From: Stieleria maiorica
Lineage (GTDB): Bacteria > Planctomycetota > Planctomycetia > Pirellulales > Pirellulaceae
NCBI RefSeq assembly: GCF_008035925.1
Contig: NZ_CP036264.1
Location: 8,568,427 to 8,632,426, forward strand
Length of the DNA: 64,000 nucleotides
Direction of reading: 5' to 3'
The position numbers and the translations under genes are program-made. Below are positions 1-6,926 of this stretch, in pieces. The notes under the pieces were generated by a model. That model worked only from the letters and a program-made list of their open reading frames with translations, was not told the DNA's origin and searched no databases. Numbering within the stretch: the stretch's first letter is position 1; each line of letters opens with the position of its first letter.

Positions 1-2
1 CG

Positions 3-608
3 CTCTACAAAGAATTACAAGCCCGCACACAACAGCGATTCGAAGACGTCGATTCGGTGTCCAGTGGGCTCATTGGCAATGCGATCGTGTTTGTTTCCGG
101 CGGATCCTACGGAGACGGCTGCGAAGAATGGAAGAATTGGATGGTTGAGACGTTCCCGGAAACTCGAAAACAAGTCATCAACGTCCAACCGATCATCATC
201 ACACCGGGCGTCCTGCTACACAAATTCGTTCGATTTCAGCTCCGAGATGATCCGAGCGGTCAATGGTACGTTGCCGATCCGTGGCGAGACGCGGAGAATC
301 CGATTTGGCAACAGGAGGTTTACATGGAAACGTTCGACGTTGACCTCTACGAATACGACTCGACCAATTTTTTTGGAGGACAGATTCTGGTCGACCTGGA
401 CGACATCACCGATGGAACGTCAGCGGCCGACCTGCCGGCCGACGAGTTTCCCGAAGGCACGTCGGTTGATCCACAGCGTTGCATTCGAGGCGAGGCATCG
501 ACAATCAAGGTTCCGGAGTCGACGCCGACGGAGTTCCGACCAACCGCGGGCAACAACCTGTCGCACGCGGAGATCGACGAAATCTTCAACCACCTTGGCA
601 AGAACTAG
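3..608 (+). CDS. C-terminal part of an uncharacterised protein, possible transglutaminase-like triad
   Basis: The frame is open from the first bases of the window to a TAG at 606-608, so the 5' end of this gene lies outside; the GTG at 57 is only an internal codon. I do not recognise the family. Counting from that GTG, C22 sits in GDGCEEW, H55 in LLHKFVR and D74 in WYVADPW. This order and spacing recall the Cys-His-Asp triad of transglutaminase-like or papain-like cysteine hydrolases, where the Asp often sits in a 'vDPw' strand. That is inference from a few motifs. The rest is acidic and soluble, with no membrane segment in the visible part. Confidence 0.55.
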   Translation, partial: LYKELQARTQQRFEDVDSVSSGLIGNAIVFVSGGSYGDGCEEWKNWMVETFPETRKQVINVQPIIITPGVLLHKFVRFQLRDDPSGQWYVADPWRDAENPIWQQEVYMETFDVDLYEYDSTNFFGGQILVDLDDITDGTSAADLPADEFPEGTSVDPQRCIRGEASTIKVPESTPTEFRPTAGNNLSHAEIDEIFNHLGKN

Positions 609-985
609 GAAAAGTGCCCGCAGCCAATGGCACGGGCATCAGCGAAAAGGGATTCAGCAACCGCTGGTGTCTAGCCTTCAGGCGATTCCCGGTCGCTGCT
701 TTGCAGCGACAGCGGGCGGCTAAAGCCCAATACCGCTAAGTTAAGGCCGAGGGAGAAGCCCGGACGCTGGCGCGAACCGGCTGATGTCGGACGATGATCA
801 GGCGTTTGACGCAAGCCTACGGGCCCTCCCCGCAGGAAACAACGCTTCACCTAGCGGTATTGGGCTAAAGCCCGCGCAGCATCGGTTCCCGGATCACTTT
901 CTTGATGCGCCAACTTGGTTGCCCGTGATTGGGTAGAATGACTGTTCTGTGCCAGGCAGTCTCATTCCCTCGACGGCAAGATCGA
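609..985. repeat. Intergenic palindromic repeat region
   Basis: This 377-bp gap has no credible gene. It holds a self-complementary piece (TCGCTGC-TTT-GCAGCGA, about 690-706) that recurs in the 58-bp tandem repeats near 53711. It also holds a 15-bp inverted repeat, AGCCCAATACCGCTA at 724-738 and its reverse complement at 852-866. Between the arms is a 17-mer, GCGAACCGGCTGATGTC (772-788), that recurs exactly at 60178-60194. It looks like assembled dispersed intergenic repeats rather than a gene. Confidence 0.6.
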
Positions 986-1441
986 ATGTCCGTTCAAAAA
1001 ATCCCAGACAACTGCGAAGGGTTCATTCCGTACTTGATCGTCAACGGAGCGGACGAGGCGATCGCGTTTTACGTCAAAGCGCTCGGAGGCAAGCCGGGCG
1101 TCGTGCTGAGGATGCAGGACTGTACCGTCGGTCACGCCGAAGTCATCATCGGCCGGACCCGGATCATGCTGGCCGAAGAGGTTCCCCAGTGGGGAATCAC
1201 GGGAGCGAAATCGCTTGGCGGGTGCCCGTTGACACTGACGTTGTACGTCGAAGACGTCGATGCTCGTGCCAAACAAGCCATCGACGCTGGAATGACGGTC
1301 AAGCGGGAATTGGCCGATCAGTTCTACGGTGATCGGATGGTCATGCTGACCGATCCCTATGGTTACGAATGGTGTTTGGGAACCCATGTCGAGGACGTCA
1401 GCGACGAAGAGATCCAACGTCGGATGCAAGAAATGCACTGA
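986..1441 (+). CDS. VOC (glyoxalase-fold) family protein, PhnB-like
   Basis: A 151-residue protein of the vicinal oxygen chelate superfamily. It begins with the usual first strand (IPYLIVNGADEAIAFYVKAL) and ends with the PhnB-subgroup signature FYGDR then DPYGYEW and THVEDVS. Members are small dimeric metal-binding or ligand-sequestering proteins; the substrate cannot be told from sequence. The ATG at 986 is chosen over the longer frame (from 929) because the family begins right at this point and the upstream 19 residues look non-coding. It stands alone, 73 bp before the phosphatase gene on the same strand. Confidence 0.8.
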   Translation: MSVQKIPDNCEGFIPYLIVNGADEAIAFYVKALGGKPGVVLRMQDCTVGHAEVIIGRTRIMLAEEVPQWGITGAKSLGGCPLTLTLYVEDVDARAKQAIDAGMTVKRELADQFYGDRMVMLTDPYGYEWCLGTHVEDVSDEEIQRRMQEMH

Positions 1442-1514
1442 TGGGTGCGTGTGTTTGATCCGATGGTTACCGTCGCGGTCCGGTTGACGTTTGGCCGAGT
1501 GGAGCGAGGAGTCT

Positions 1515-2072
1515 ATGTCATTGTCACTCCAGAAACCTGCGAAATCACCGGTGGCGAGAACGTATTGGGTGATCCAGTCCAGGTTTCTCGCCGGTGCTTA
1601 TCCCGGTGCGGCGGATCCGCCAGGGCATCGACACCGCGTGGAGCAGCTTTGGAAGCTTGGCATTCGCACCTTCATCAACTTGATCGAAGAAGATGAATCG
1701 AATCATTACGGTCAGCCGTTTCTCGCCTACGACGGGCTGGTCCGTGAGCTCGCATCCCCCGCGGGCGACTTTGCAACGCATCTGCGTTTTCCGATCAAAG
1801 ATTTGGGTGTGCCTTCGACGGATCGAATGGCGTGCATCCTGGACGCGGTTGATCTGTCACTCGCCGCCGACCGACCGGTGTTTGTCCATTGCTTCGGCGG
1901 CGTGGGGCGGACCGGAATGGTGGTCGCTTGCTGGCTGATTCGGCACCGATTCGTTCAGCCGGGCGATGCCATTGAGGTCCTTGAGACCCTTCGTCAAGCC
2001 GACGAGGTCACTCGCCACCGCCCGTCGCCCGAAAACGGTCGCCAATGCCAGTTCGTCGAGGGCTGGCGGTAG
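1515..2072 (+). CDS. Dual-specificity/tyrosine phosphatase-like protein
   Basis: A 185-residue protein with the Cys-X5-Arg phosphatase loop HCFGGVGRTG (C126, R132) and a likely general acid D96 in the KDLGVP loop, as in cyclin-dependent kinase inhibitor 3-like and atypical dual-specificity phosphatases. The family hydrolyses phosphoester bonds on Tyr/Ser/Thr or other phosphorylated substrates through a cysteinyl-phosphate intermediate. There is no signal peptide, so it should be cytoplasmic. The ATG at 1515 is preceded by GAGGAG three bases upstream; a GTG at 1491 would add 8 residues. The substrate is unknown, and no partner kinase lies nearby. Confidence 0.82.
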   Translation: MSLSLQKPAKSPVARTYWVIQSRFLAGAYPGAADPPGHRHRVEQLWKLGIRTFINLIEEDESNHYGQPFLAYDGLVRELASPAGDFATHLRFPIKDLGVPSTDRMACILDAVDLSLAADRPVFVHCFGGVGRTGMVVACWLIRHRFVQPGDAIEVLETLRQADEVTRHRPSPENGRQCQFVEGWR

Positions 2073-2157
2073 TTGCTCGCCGATGCGGAGGCTCGCATCG
2101 AGTGCGGCTACGTCAATGCGGCGCTATCCAGCTAAAATCAAATTGAAACAAAGCACC

Positions 2158-2173
2158 CGGTGACACGTCACCG
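2158..2173. promoter_or_regulatory. Candidate operator palindrome before the PEP-hydrolase-like gene
   Basis: Seven-base perfect arms, CGGTGAC and GTCACCG, are separated by two bases, 34 bp before the ATG at 2208. The dyad is short and compact, as expected for a dimeric repressor site, and lies in a short intergenic region, with a TAAAAT at 2133-2138 that could be a -10 element. No regulator gene is adjacent, so this is a candidate only. Confidence 0.3.
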
Positions 2174-2207
2174 ATACCCGTTACATCAGAAGAACACTGC
2201 CAGCAAC

Positions 2208-3044
2208 ATGCGTCACGATCGCCAATCCATCCTGAACCGGCTTCGATCCAAAATCGCCAACCGTCAACCGATCATCGGCGGGGGGGCGGGAACCGGGATC
2301 AGCGCGAAATGTGAAGAGGCGGGCGAGATCGACCTGATCGTGATCTACAACTCCGGCCGCTTTCGGATGGCCGGTCGCGGTTCGCTTTCAGGGCTCTTAC
2401 CGTTGGGTAACGCCAACGAGATCGTCAAGGAGATGGCTCGGGAAGTCCTGACCGCAGTCACGCGGACGCCCGTGATTGCCGGTGTGTGTGGCGTCGACCC
2501 GTTCATGATTCGTGATCATTTTCTGCGTGAGTTGATCGAATTGGGGTTTTCCGGGATCCAGAACTTTCCGACCGTCGGGCTGATCGACGGGACGTTTCGC
2601 GCGAACCTGGAAGAAACCGGGATGGGCTATGACCTGGAGGTCGAATGTGTGGCGGCGGCGCATCAGTTGGATCTGTTGACGACGCCGTATGTGTTTGATG
2701 TCGATCAGGCCAAGGCGATGACCGAAGCGGGCGCGGACATCTTGGTCGCCCACATGGGGCTGACCACCGGAGGGGCCATCGGCGCAGACACATCAGGCAC
2801 GCTGGAGCAATGCGTGGAACGAGTCAACGCGATCGCCGATGCCGGGCGCGGCGTTCGCGACGATGTCATCGTGCTGTGCCACGGCGGGCCGATTTCGATG
2901 CCCGATGACGCGCGGTTCATGCTGGAGCGATGTGACATCCACGGGTTCTACGGCGCCAGTTCGATGGAGCGATTGCCGGTCGAGACCGCGATCCGAGACC
3001 AGGTCCGTGAATTCGTCCGGCTGGAACTCCCCGAGAAGAACTGA
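2208..3044 (+). CDS. Phosphoenolpyruvate hydrolase-like TIM-barrel protein
   Basis: A 278-residue TIM-barrel protein of the PEP_hydrolase-like family (PF09370-type), the domain found alone in bacteria and joined to the Tm-1/UPF0261 domain in some plants and fungi. Recognisable stretches are GGGAGTGISAKCEEAG near the N-terminus, IYNSGRFRMAGRGSL, GVCGVDPF, GFSGIQNFPTVGLIDG and the C-terminal GFYGASSMERLPVE. The true reaction is not established for the bacterial members, so the name is a family label. The ATG at 2208 is preferred to the GTG at 2160, because the family homology starts at MRHDRQSIL. No UPF0261 partner gene is in the window. Confidence 0.85.
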   Translation: MRHDRQSILNRLRSKIANRQPIIGGGAGTGISAKCEEAGEIDLIVIYNSGRFRMAGRGSLSGLLPLGNANEIVKEMAREVLTAVTRTPVIAGVCGVDPFMIRDHFLRELIELGFSGIQNFPTVGLIDGTFRANLEETGMGYDLEVECVAAAHQLDLLTTPYVFDVDQAKAMTEAGADILVAHMGLTTGGAIGADTSGTLEQCVERVNAIADAGRGVRDDVIVLCHGGPISMPDDARFMLERCDIHGFYGASSMERLPVETAIRDQVREFVRLELPEKN

Positions 3045-3170
3045 CCGCCGGCGTGGATCGGTTGTGGCCATTTGGCAGGAAATGGCCGGGGAATGCGACC
3101 TGCTGCAGTCGTCCAAGCTCACTTGTAATCTACGCAACTCAAGTTGCGAACCTGACAACGTCTGCGAACA

Positions 3171-3317
3171 GTCGCCGTGTTCTCCGAACTCGGCGAGCCA
3201 CAAAAAGTCGCCGTGTTCTCCGAACTCGGCGAGCCGCAAAAGTCGCCGTGTTCTCCGAACTCGGCGAGCGCGAAAAAGCGAATCTTTGCCCGCGCCGACC
3301 TCGGAGAGGACGGCGAC
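3171..3317. repeat. Tandem copies of dispersed palindromic repeat (family 1)
   Basis: Three near-identical direct copies of a 35-36 bp unit start at 3171, 3207 and 3242 (GTCGCCGTGTTCTCCGAACT is the common start), followed by one reverse-complement arm ending CGGCGAC at 3317. The forward and reverse arms can form a long imperfect hairpin. The same arms occur once each at 21481-21559 and 25383-25456, where a single forward arm faces a single reverse arm. This copy has gained two extra forward units. The rest of 3045-3585 has no gene. Confidence 0.8.
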
Positions 3318-3437
3318 AGTTCTGCCCAATCGAAGACTAAGGGGTGTCTGGGTGTCCCTTAGGGTCTCGCAATGTGGTTCTGGGGCTCTCTGGGGATTGT
3401 TCCGCTTGACGAGGCGGAGCGTTGAAATACAAAGGGT

Positions 3438-3456
3438 GCTAATGATAACGATTCTC
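3438..3456. promoter_or_regulatory. Fur-box candidate
   Basis: The 19-mer GCTAATGATAACGATTCTC matches the classical ferric uptake regulator consensus (GATAATGATAATCATTATC) at 15 of 19 positions by direct comparison, including the whole TAATGATAA core. It lies 130 bp upstream of the DUF1559 start, in a gap with no other gene. The third gene of the downstream operon is a PepSY membrane protein, a family often under iron control, which supports the call. Confidence 0.6.
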
Positions 3457-3585
3457 AATATCTGTCTTCCTGCTGTTCGTTAGCCAGCGATCGCCAGCGT
3501 CCCTCACGCTGGGCTCAGCCAGCAAGGTCCCGCCGACAGATCGGTTACCCACCTCCATGCCCCCCTTTTTGACGACGAGGCTTTC

Positions 3586-4509
3586 ATGCTTCAGGTATCG
3601 CGTTCCCGCTCTCGATCCGCCTTCACCCTGGTGGAACTCTTGGTGGTCATCGCCATCATCGGCATTTTGGTCGGTTTGTTGCTTCCCGCGGTGCAGGCCG
3701 CTCGCGAGGCCGCCCGGCGGATGCAGTGCAGCAACAACTTCAAGCAGATCAGCTTGGCGTTGCACAACTACCACGACACGTTTCGGTCACTGCCCCCGGC
3801 TTGGGCGGATTGGGACGGGTTGTGGGCGTCGCCGCTACAAACCGCCCACGCCAACGCCGCCATCCTGCCGCAATTGGAAGGCAGCAGTATTGAAGACCGC
3901 TATGACTACAACGTGCGATGGGACCACGCCAACAACGCGGAGTTGGCAACGCTGATGCCGGCGACCTACCAGTGCCCTTCGACGCCCAATGCGGGCGAGA
4001 GTGAGCCGACCAGTGGGTTCCAGACATCCGATTACACCTACATCCGCAGTGATACCGGTTGGATCACCGATCCGTCGCCGAACCATTCGATGTTCGAGCA
4101 GAATGAGTTTCGGAAGTTCCGCGACGTCCTGGACGGGTTGTCCAACACGATCATGCAGTACGAGTCGGCCGGCCGCACCACCCTGTACGTCCACGGTCGA
4201 CAAACGACACCACCGGCATGGTGGACCGGAGAGTATCGGGCATGGGCGGGGCACTTTGATTCCAGCTGGATGTATCCGTTCCAGGTGACGGTGGATCCGG
4301 CCGGCGGGCCTCCGAACGTCACCTATTTTGTCGGCTCGGACGTCATCAACGTCGCCAACTGGGGCAGCCCCTACTCCTTTCATCCCGGCGGGATTCATAT
4401 CAGCTTGGCCGACGGTTCGGTGCGTTTCGTGACCGAGTCGATCGACCTGGAGACGCTCAGTGGATACACCTCGATCGACGGCAATGAAGTGGTGGAGGAG
4501 ATTCCATGA
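3586..4509 (+). CDS. DUF1559 prepilin-like protein
   Basis: A 307-residue planctomycete-type pseudopilin. The N-terminus has the type IV prepilin cleavage and methylation signature (AFTLVELLVVIAIIGIL) followed by the family hallmark LLLPAVQAAREAARRMQCSN. The C-terminus carries the usual SFHPGGIHISLADGSVRF block. These proteins occur in tens to hundreds of copies in Planctomycetes. They are presumed to be processed by a prepilin peptidase and displayed at the envelope; their function is not settled. The ATG at 3586 has GACGAGG a few bases upstream. The stop overlaps the next gene's start by four bases (ATGA), showing translational coupling with the lipoprotein. Confidence 0.9.
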   Translation: MLQVSRSRSRSAFTLVELLVVIAIIGILVGLLLPAVQAAREAARRMQCSNNFKQISLALHNYHDTFRSLPPAWADWDGLWASPLQTAHANAAILPQLEGSSIEDRYDYNVRWDHANNAELATLMPATYQCPSTPNAGESEPTSGFQTSDYTYIRSDTGWITDPSPNHSMFEQNEFRKFRDVLDGLSNTIMQYESAGRTTLYVHGRQTTPPAWWTGEYRAWAGHFDSSWMYPFQVTVDPAGGPPNVTYFVGSDVINVANWGSPYSFHPGGIHISLADGSVRFVTESIDLETLSGYTSIDGNEVVEEIP

Positions 4510-5036
4510 GCGGCCGTGACATGAACGTTCGAATGCTGAAATGGCAGTTAAATCGATTGGGGCTGTTGCTGGTCCTACCGGGCTTGGTCTTATTACCGGG
4601 GTGTGCGGACGAAGCTTGGCAAGCGGACACCTATCCGGCACACGGGACGATCACGGTCAACGGCGAGCCGCCCGAGGGGGCCGTGGTTGAATTGGTAGCG
4701 AGTGGGCGATCGCAGCCCGACGTGCGGAACTCGCGTCCCTGGGCGCTTGTCGAAGCCGATGGCACGTTCGCGCTGTCGACCTACGAGATCGGCGATGGTG
4801 CTCCGGCGGGAGAGTATGACGTGTTGATCCGATGGCCTCCGGACGCATCGAAACCGTCCTTTGCCGATCGCCTGTCGGGAGCCTATTCGACGGCGGAAAA
4901 ATCACCGTGGACGTTTACCGTCAAGCAGGAAGAGAACACGTTGCCGGCGATCGAGATTACCGGTGCGAAAGTGCAGTCCGAGGAACGCGCTCGGCCCCCG
5001 CGGCAGGCCCCACCGGGGCCCGCGGTGGGCAACTAG
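4506..5036 (+). CDS. Lipoprotein with carboxypeptidase-regulatory-like fold
   Basis: A 176-residue lipoprotein. A hydrophobic stretch at about residues 18-30 ends in the lipobox LLPGC, with C33 as the predicted lipidated residue. After it comes a single beta-sandwich-like domain starting YPAHGTITVNGEPPEGAVVEL, typical of the short 'carboxypeptidase regulatory-like' lipoproteins that follow DUF1559 genes in planctomycetes. It begins inside the last codon of the DUF1559 gene. A start at ATG 4521 is also possible. It probably works with the DUF1559 protein at the envelope, but the role is unknown. Confidence 0.85.
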   Translation: MSGRDMNVRMLKWQLNRLGLLLVLPGLVLLPGCADEAWQADTYPAHGTITVNGEPPEGAVVELVASGRSQPDVRNSRPWALVEADGTFALSTYEIGDGAPAGEYDVLIRWPPDASKPSFADRLSGAYSTAEKSPWTFTVKQEENTLPAIEITGAKVQSEERARPPRQAPPGPAVGN

Positions 5037-5082
5037 TGCTTCGTCATCCTTCAATCCGGAAAACTGCCCGAGACAAAACCGA

Positions 5083-6285
5083 ATGAAAAACACGCTGAGA
5101 AAATCGTGGCTCATCCTCCATCGTTGGCTGGGCTTGACGGTCGGAGCCGTCCTGGTGCTGGTCGGTTTGACCGGTAGCCTGCTGGTCTTCGATCATGCCA
5201 TCGATGAGTGGTTGAATCCGACGCTGCTGCTTTCGCAAGAAAGTGGTGATCGAAAACCGGTGGCGGAAGTCGTCGCGGCCGCCGAGGCCGGGTACCAGGG
5301 TTCGGCGAATCAGGCGGTTTCCGTCACTCGACCGCGCGTCGACCATGGCGTCTGGACGGTCTGGTTTTCCGAACGCTCTGAGGAAGGTCGCCGATTCGTC
5401 GCTGTTCATGTCGACCCCTTCACGGCCGGCGTGACGGGGCAACGTGTCTGGGGCGAGGATTTGATGTCGTGGGTCTATCGGCTTCACTTTCGGCTGCTGG
5501 CCGGTACGCCGGGGGCGGTGATTGTCGGGCTGGTGGGGATCATCGCAATCGTTTCAATTGTCTCCGGAGTCTACTTATGGTGGCCGCTGTGGAAGAACAG
5601 TTGGCGGGCGGCGTTTGCGATTCGCAAGGGTGCACGCTTCAGCTTTGATCTCCACAAGTCGGCAGGGATGGCGAGTGCCGTGTTCTTGCTCGTGATCGCC
5701 TTTACGGGGGTCTACATGGAGTTTCATGATTGGTTTCGAGCGGCGATTGGGACATTTGCTGAGGTGACCGATCCGCCCGGGGAGCTCACATCGGCGGTGA
5801 TTGAAAAGGCGGACCGATTGAGTCCCGATGAAGCGATCGCGATTGCCCAGGAGCGATTTCCGGGGGCGACGTTTGATCATTTGCATCCTCCGCAGGGGGC
5901 AGACGGTTTCTACGAAGTCGCATTTCGTCAGCCGGGTGAGGTGCAAACCTCTTACGGCCGTTCCCAGGTGTTTCTCGATCAGTACAGCGGAGAGCTGCTC
6001 GCGCTGCGGCGTCCCCAAGACGGCACGTCGGCCGATGCGTTTTTCGCCTGGCAGTTTCCGCTTCACAACGGTGAAGCGTTCGGGTTGCTCGGTCGCTGGA
6101 TCGTTTTCGTCATCGGATTGACGCCGGCCGTCCTGTACGTGACCGGCGTGGTCGTTTGGTGGCGACGTGCAGGCTCGCGTCGTCGGCAGACGCAGCGGAA
6201 TCGGAAGGGCGATTCGCCGACGCCGCCAGCAGAGTCTGCGGAAGGAGCGGAGGCTGAGGGAGAACGCGTACCGGCACTCGCCTGA
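5083..6285 (+). CDS. PepSY-associated TM helix protein (iron-regulated membrane protein family)
   Basis: A 400-residue inner-membrane protein of the PepSY_TM/COG3182 family. Four hydrophobic segments are visible: LHRWLGLTVGAVLVLVGLTG near the start, GAVIVGLVGIIAIVSIVSG, SAVFLLVIAFTGVYMEF and RWIVFVIGLTPAVLYVTGVV near the end. PepSY-like soluble loops lie between them (SPDEAIAIAQERFPG). Several relatives act in reductive release of iron from siderophores or are induced by iron limitation. The ATG at 5083 gives the family-typical N-terminus. The 3' end is unusual: the last 30 residues are low-complexity (SPTPPAESAEGAEAEG) and overlap a damaged SDR reading frame. Confidence 0.88.
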   Translation: MKNTLRKSWLILHRWLGLTVGAVLVLVGLTGSLLVFDHAIDEWLNPTLLLSQESGDRKPVAEVVAAAEAGYQGSANQAVSVTRPRVDHGVWTVWFSERSEEGRRFVAVHVDPFTAGVTGQRVWGEDLMSWVYRLHFRLLAGTPGAVIVGLVGIIAIVSIVSGVYLWWPLWKNSWRAAFAIRKGARFSFDLHKSAGMASAVFLLVIAFTGVYMEFHDWFRAAIGTFAEVTDPPGELTSAVIEKADRLSPDEAIAIAQERFPGATFDHLHPPQGADGFYEVAFRQPGEVQTSYGRSQVFLDQYSGELLALRRPQDGTSADAFFAWQFPLHNGEAFGLLGRWIVFVIGLTPAVLYVTGVVVWWRRAGSRRRQTQRNRKGDSPTPPAESAEGAEAEGERVPALA

Positions 6286-6841
6286 ACATATCTTGCACCC
6301 GAGCGTGCCACGGGGTCGAATTCCTGAGTCACGCGATCATTGGGGCCGACTGGATGCGCTAGTCAACAACGCCGGCATCTTGGAGCAACAATCGCCATTG
6401 GAAGGCATCAGTCGCGAGCGATTGCAGCGGGTGTTTTCGGTCAACGTGGTGGGGCCATTTTTGTGCTGCCGAGAAGCGATTCGACGGATGGGAGTCGGCG
6501 GCAGCATTGTCAACGTGTCGTCGGTCGCCTCGCGGACGGGATCGCCGAACGAATATGTCGACTACGCGGCATCCAAGGGAGCGATCGATTCGCTGACGAT
6601 CGGATTGGCCAAAGAGGTGGCCGGCCGAGGGATCCGCGTCAAAGCGGTGCGGCCTGGAATCATTGATACCGAGATTCATGCCGACGGTGGCGAACCCGGC
6701 CGAGCCCAGAGAATCGGCCCCAAACTTCCGCTGGGGCGCTGCGGCACAGCAGAAGAAGTGGCCGAGGCGATTGTGTGGCTGCTGTCCGACCGTGCCAGCT
6801 TCACCAGCGGTCAATTCATCGACGTCGCGGGCGGGATTTAG
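6167..6841 (+). pseudogene. N-terminally damaged short-chain dehydrogenase/reductase
   Basis: From about 6335 the frame encodes a convincing SDR: GRLDALVNNAG (residues 60-70 of the frame), the SS of VNVSS, the catalytic Y133-x3-K137 (YAASK) and the closing GQFIDVAGGI. A normal SDR has about 80-90 residues before NNAG, including the nucleotide-binding Rossmann strand. Here the upstream 119 bp overlap the 3' end of the PepSY gene in another frame. A GRRSGIGRAI string at residues 7-16 resembles the GxxxGIG loop, but the strands and helices around it are missing and the region is very Arg-rich. It is either a decayed gene whose 5' part was lost when PepSY was joined to it, or a non-functional fragment. 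Confidence 0.6.
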
Positions 6842-6926
6842 CCGGACCGTGTAATGCACCTCGTATGTGAGTTCGGAGGCGATCCGTTAGTGCCTCTGAC
6901 TTACTCCTTTTTACGAGGCGATTTCG

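Noticed and set aside
3171..3276. Three regularly spaced direct repeats resembling a short CRISPR array
   Set aside because: The units follow each other with no spacers of unique sequence, the same arms occur as single palindromes elsewhere, and no cas gene is in the window.
6185..6214. GxxxGIG-like string suggesting a complete SDR start
   Set aside because: The surrounding secondary-structure pattern of a Rossmann fold is absent, and the distance to NNAG is about 15 residues too short, so chance similarity within Arg-rich codons is likelier.
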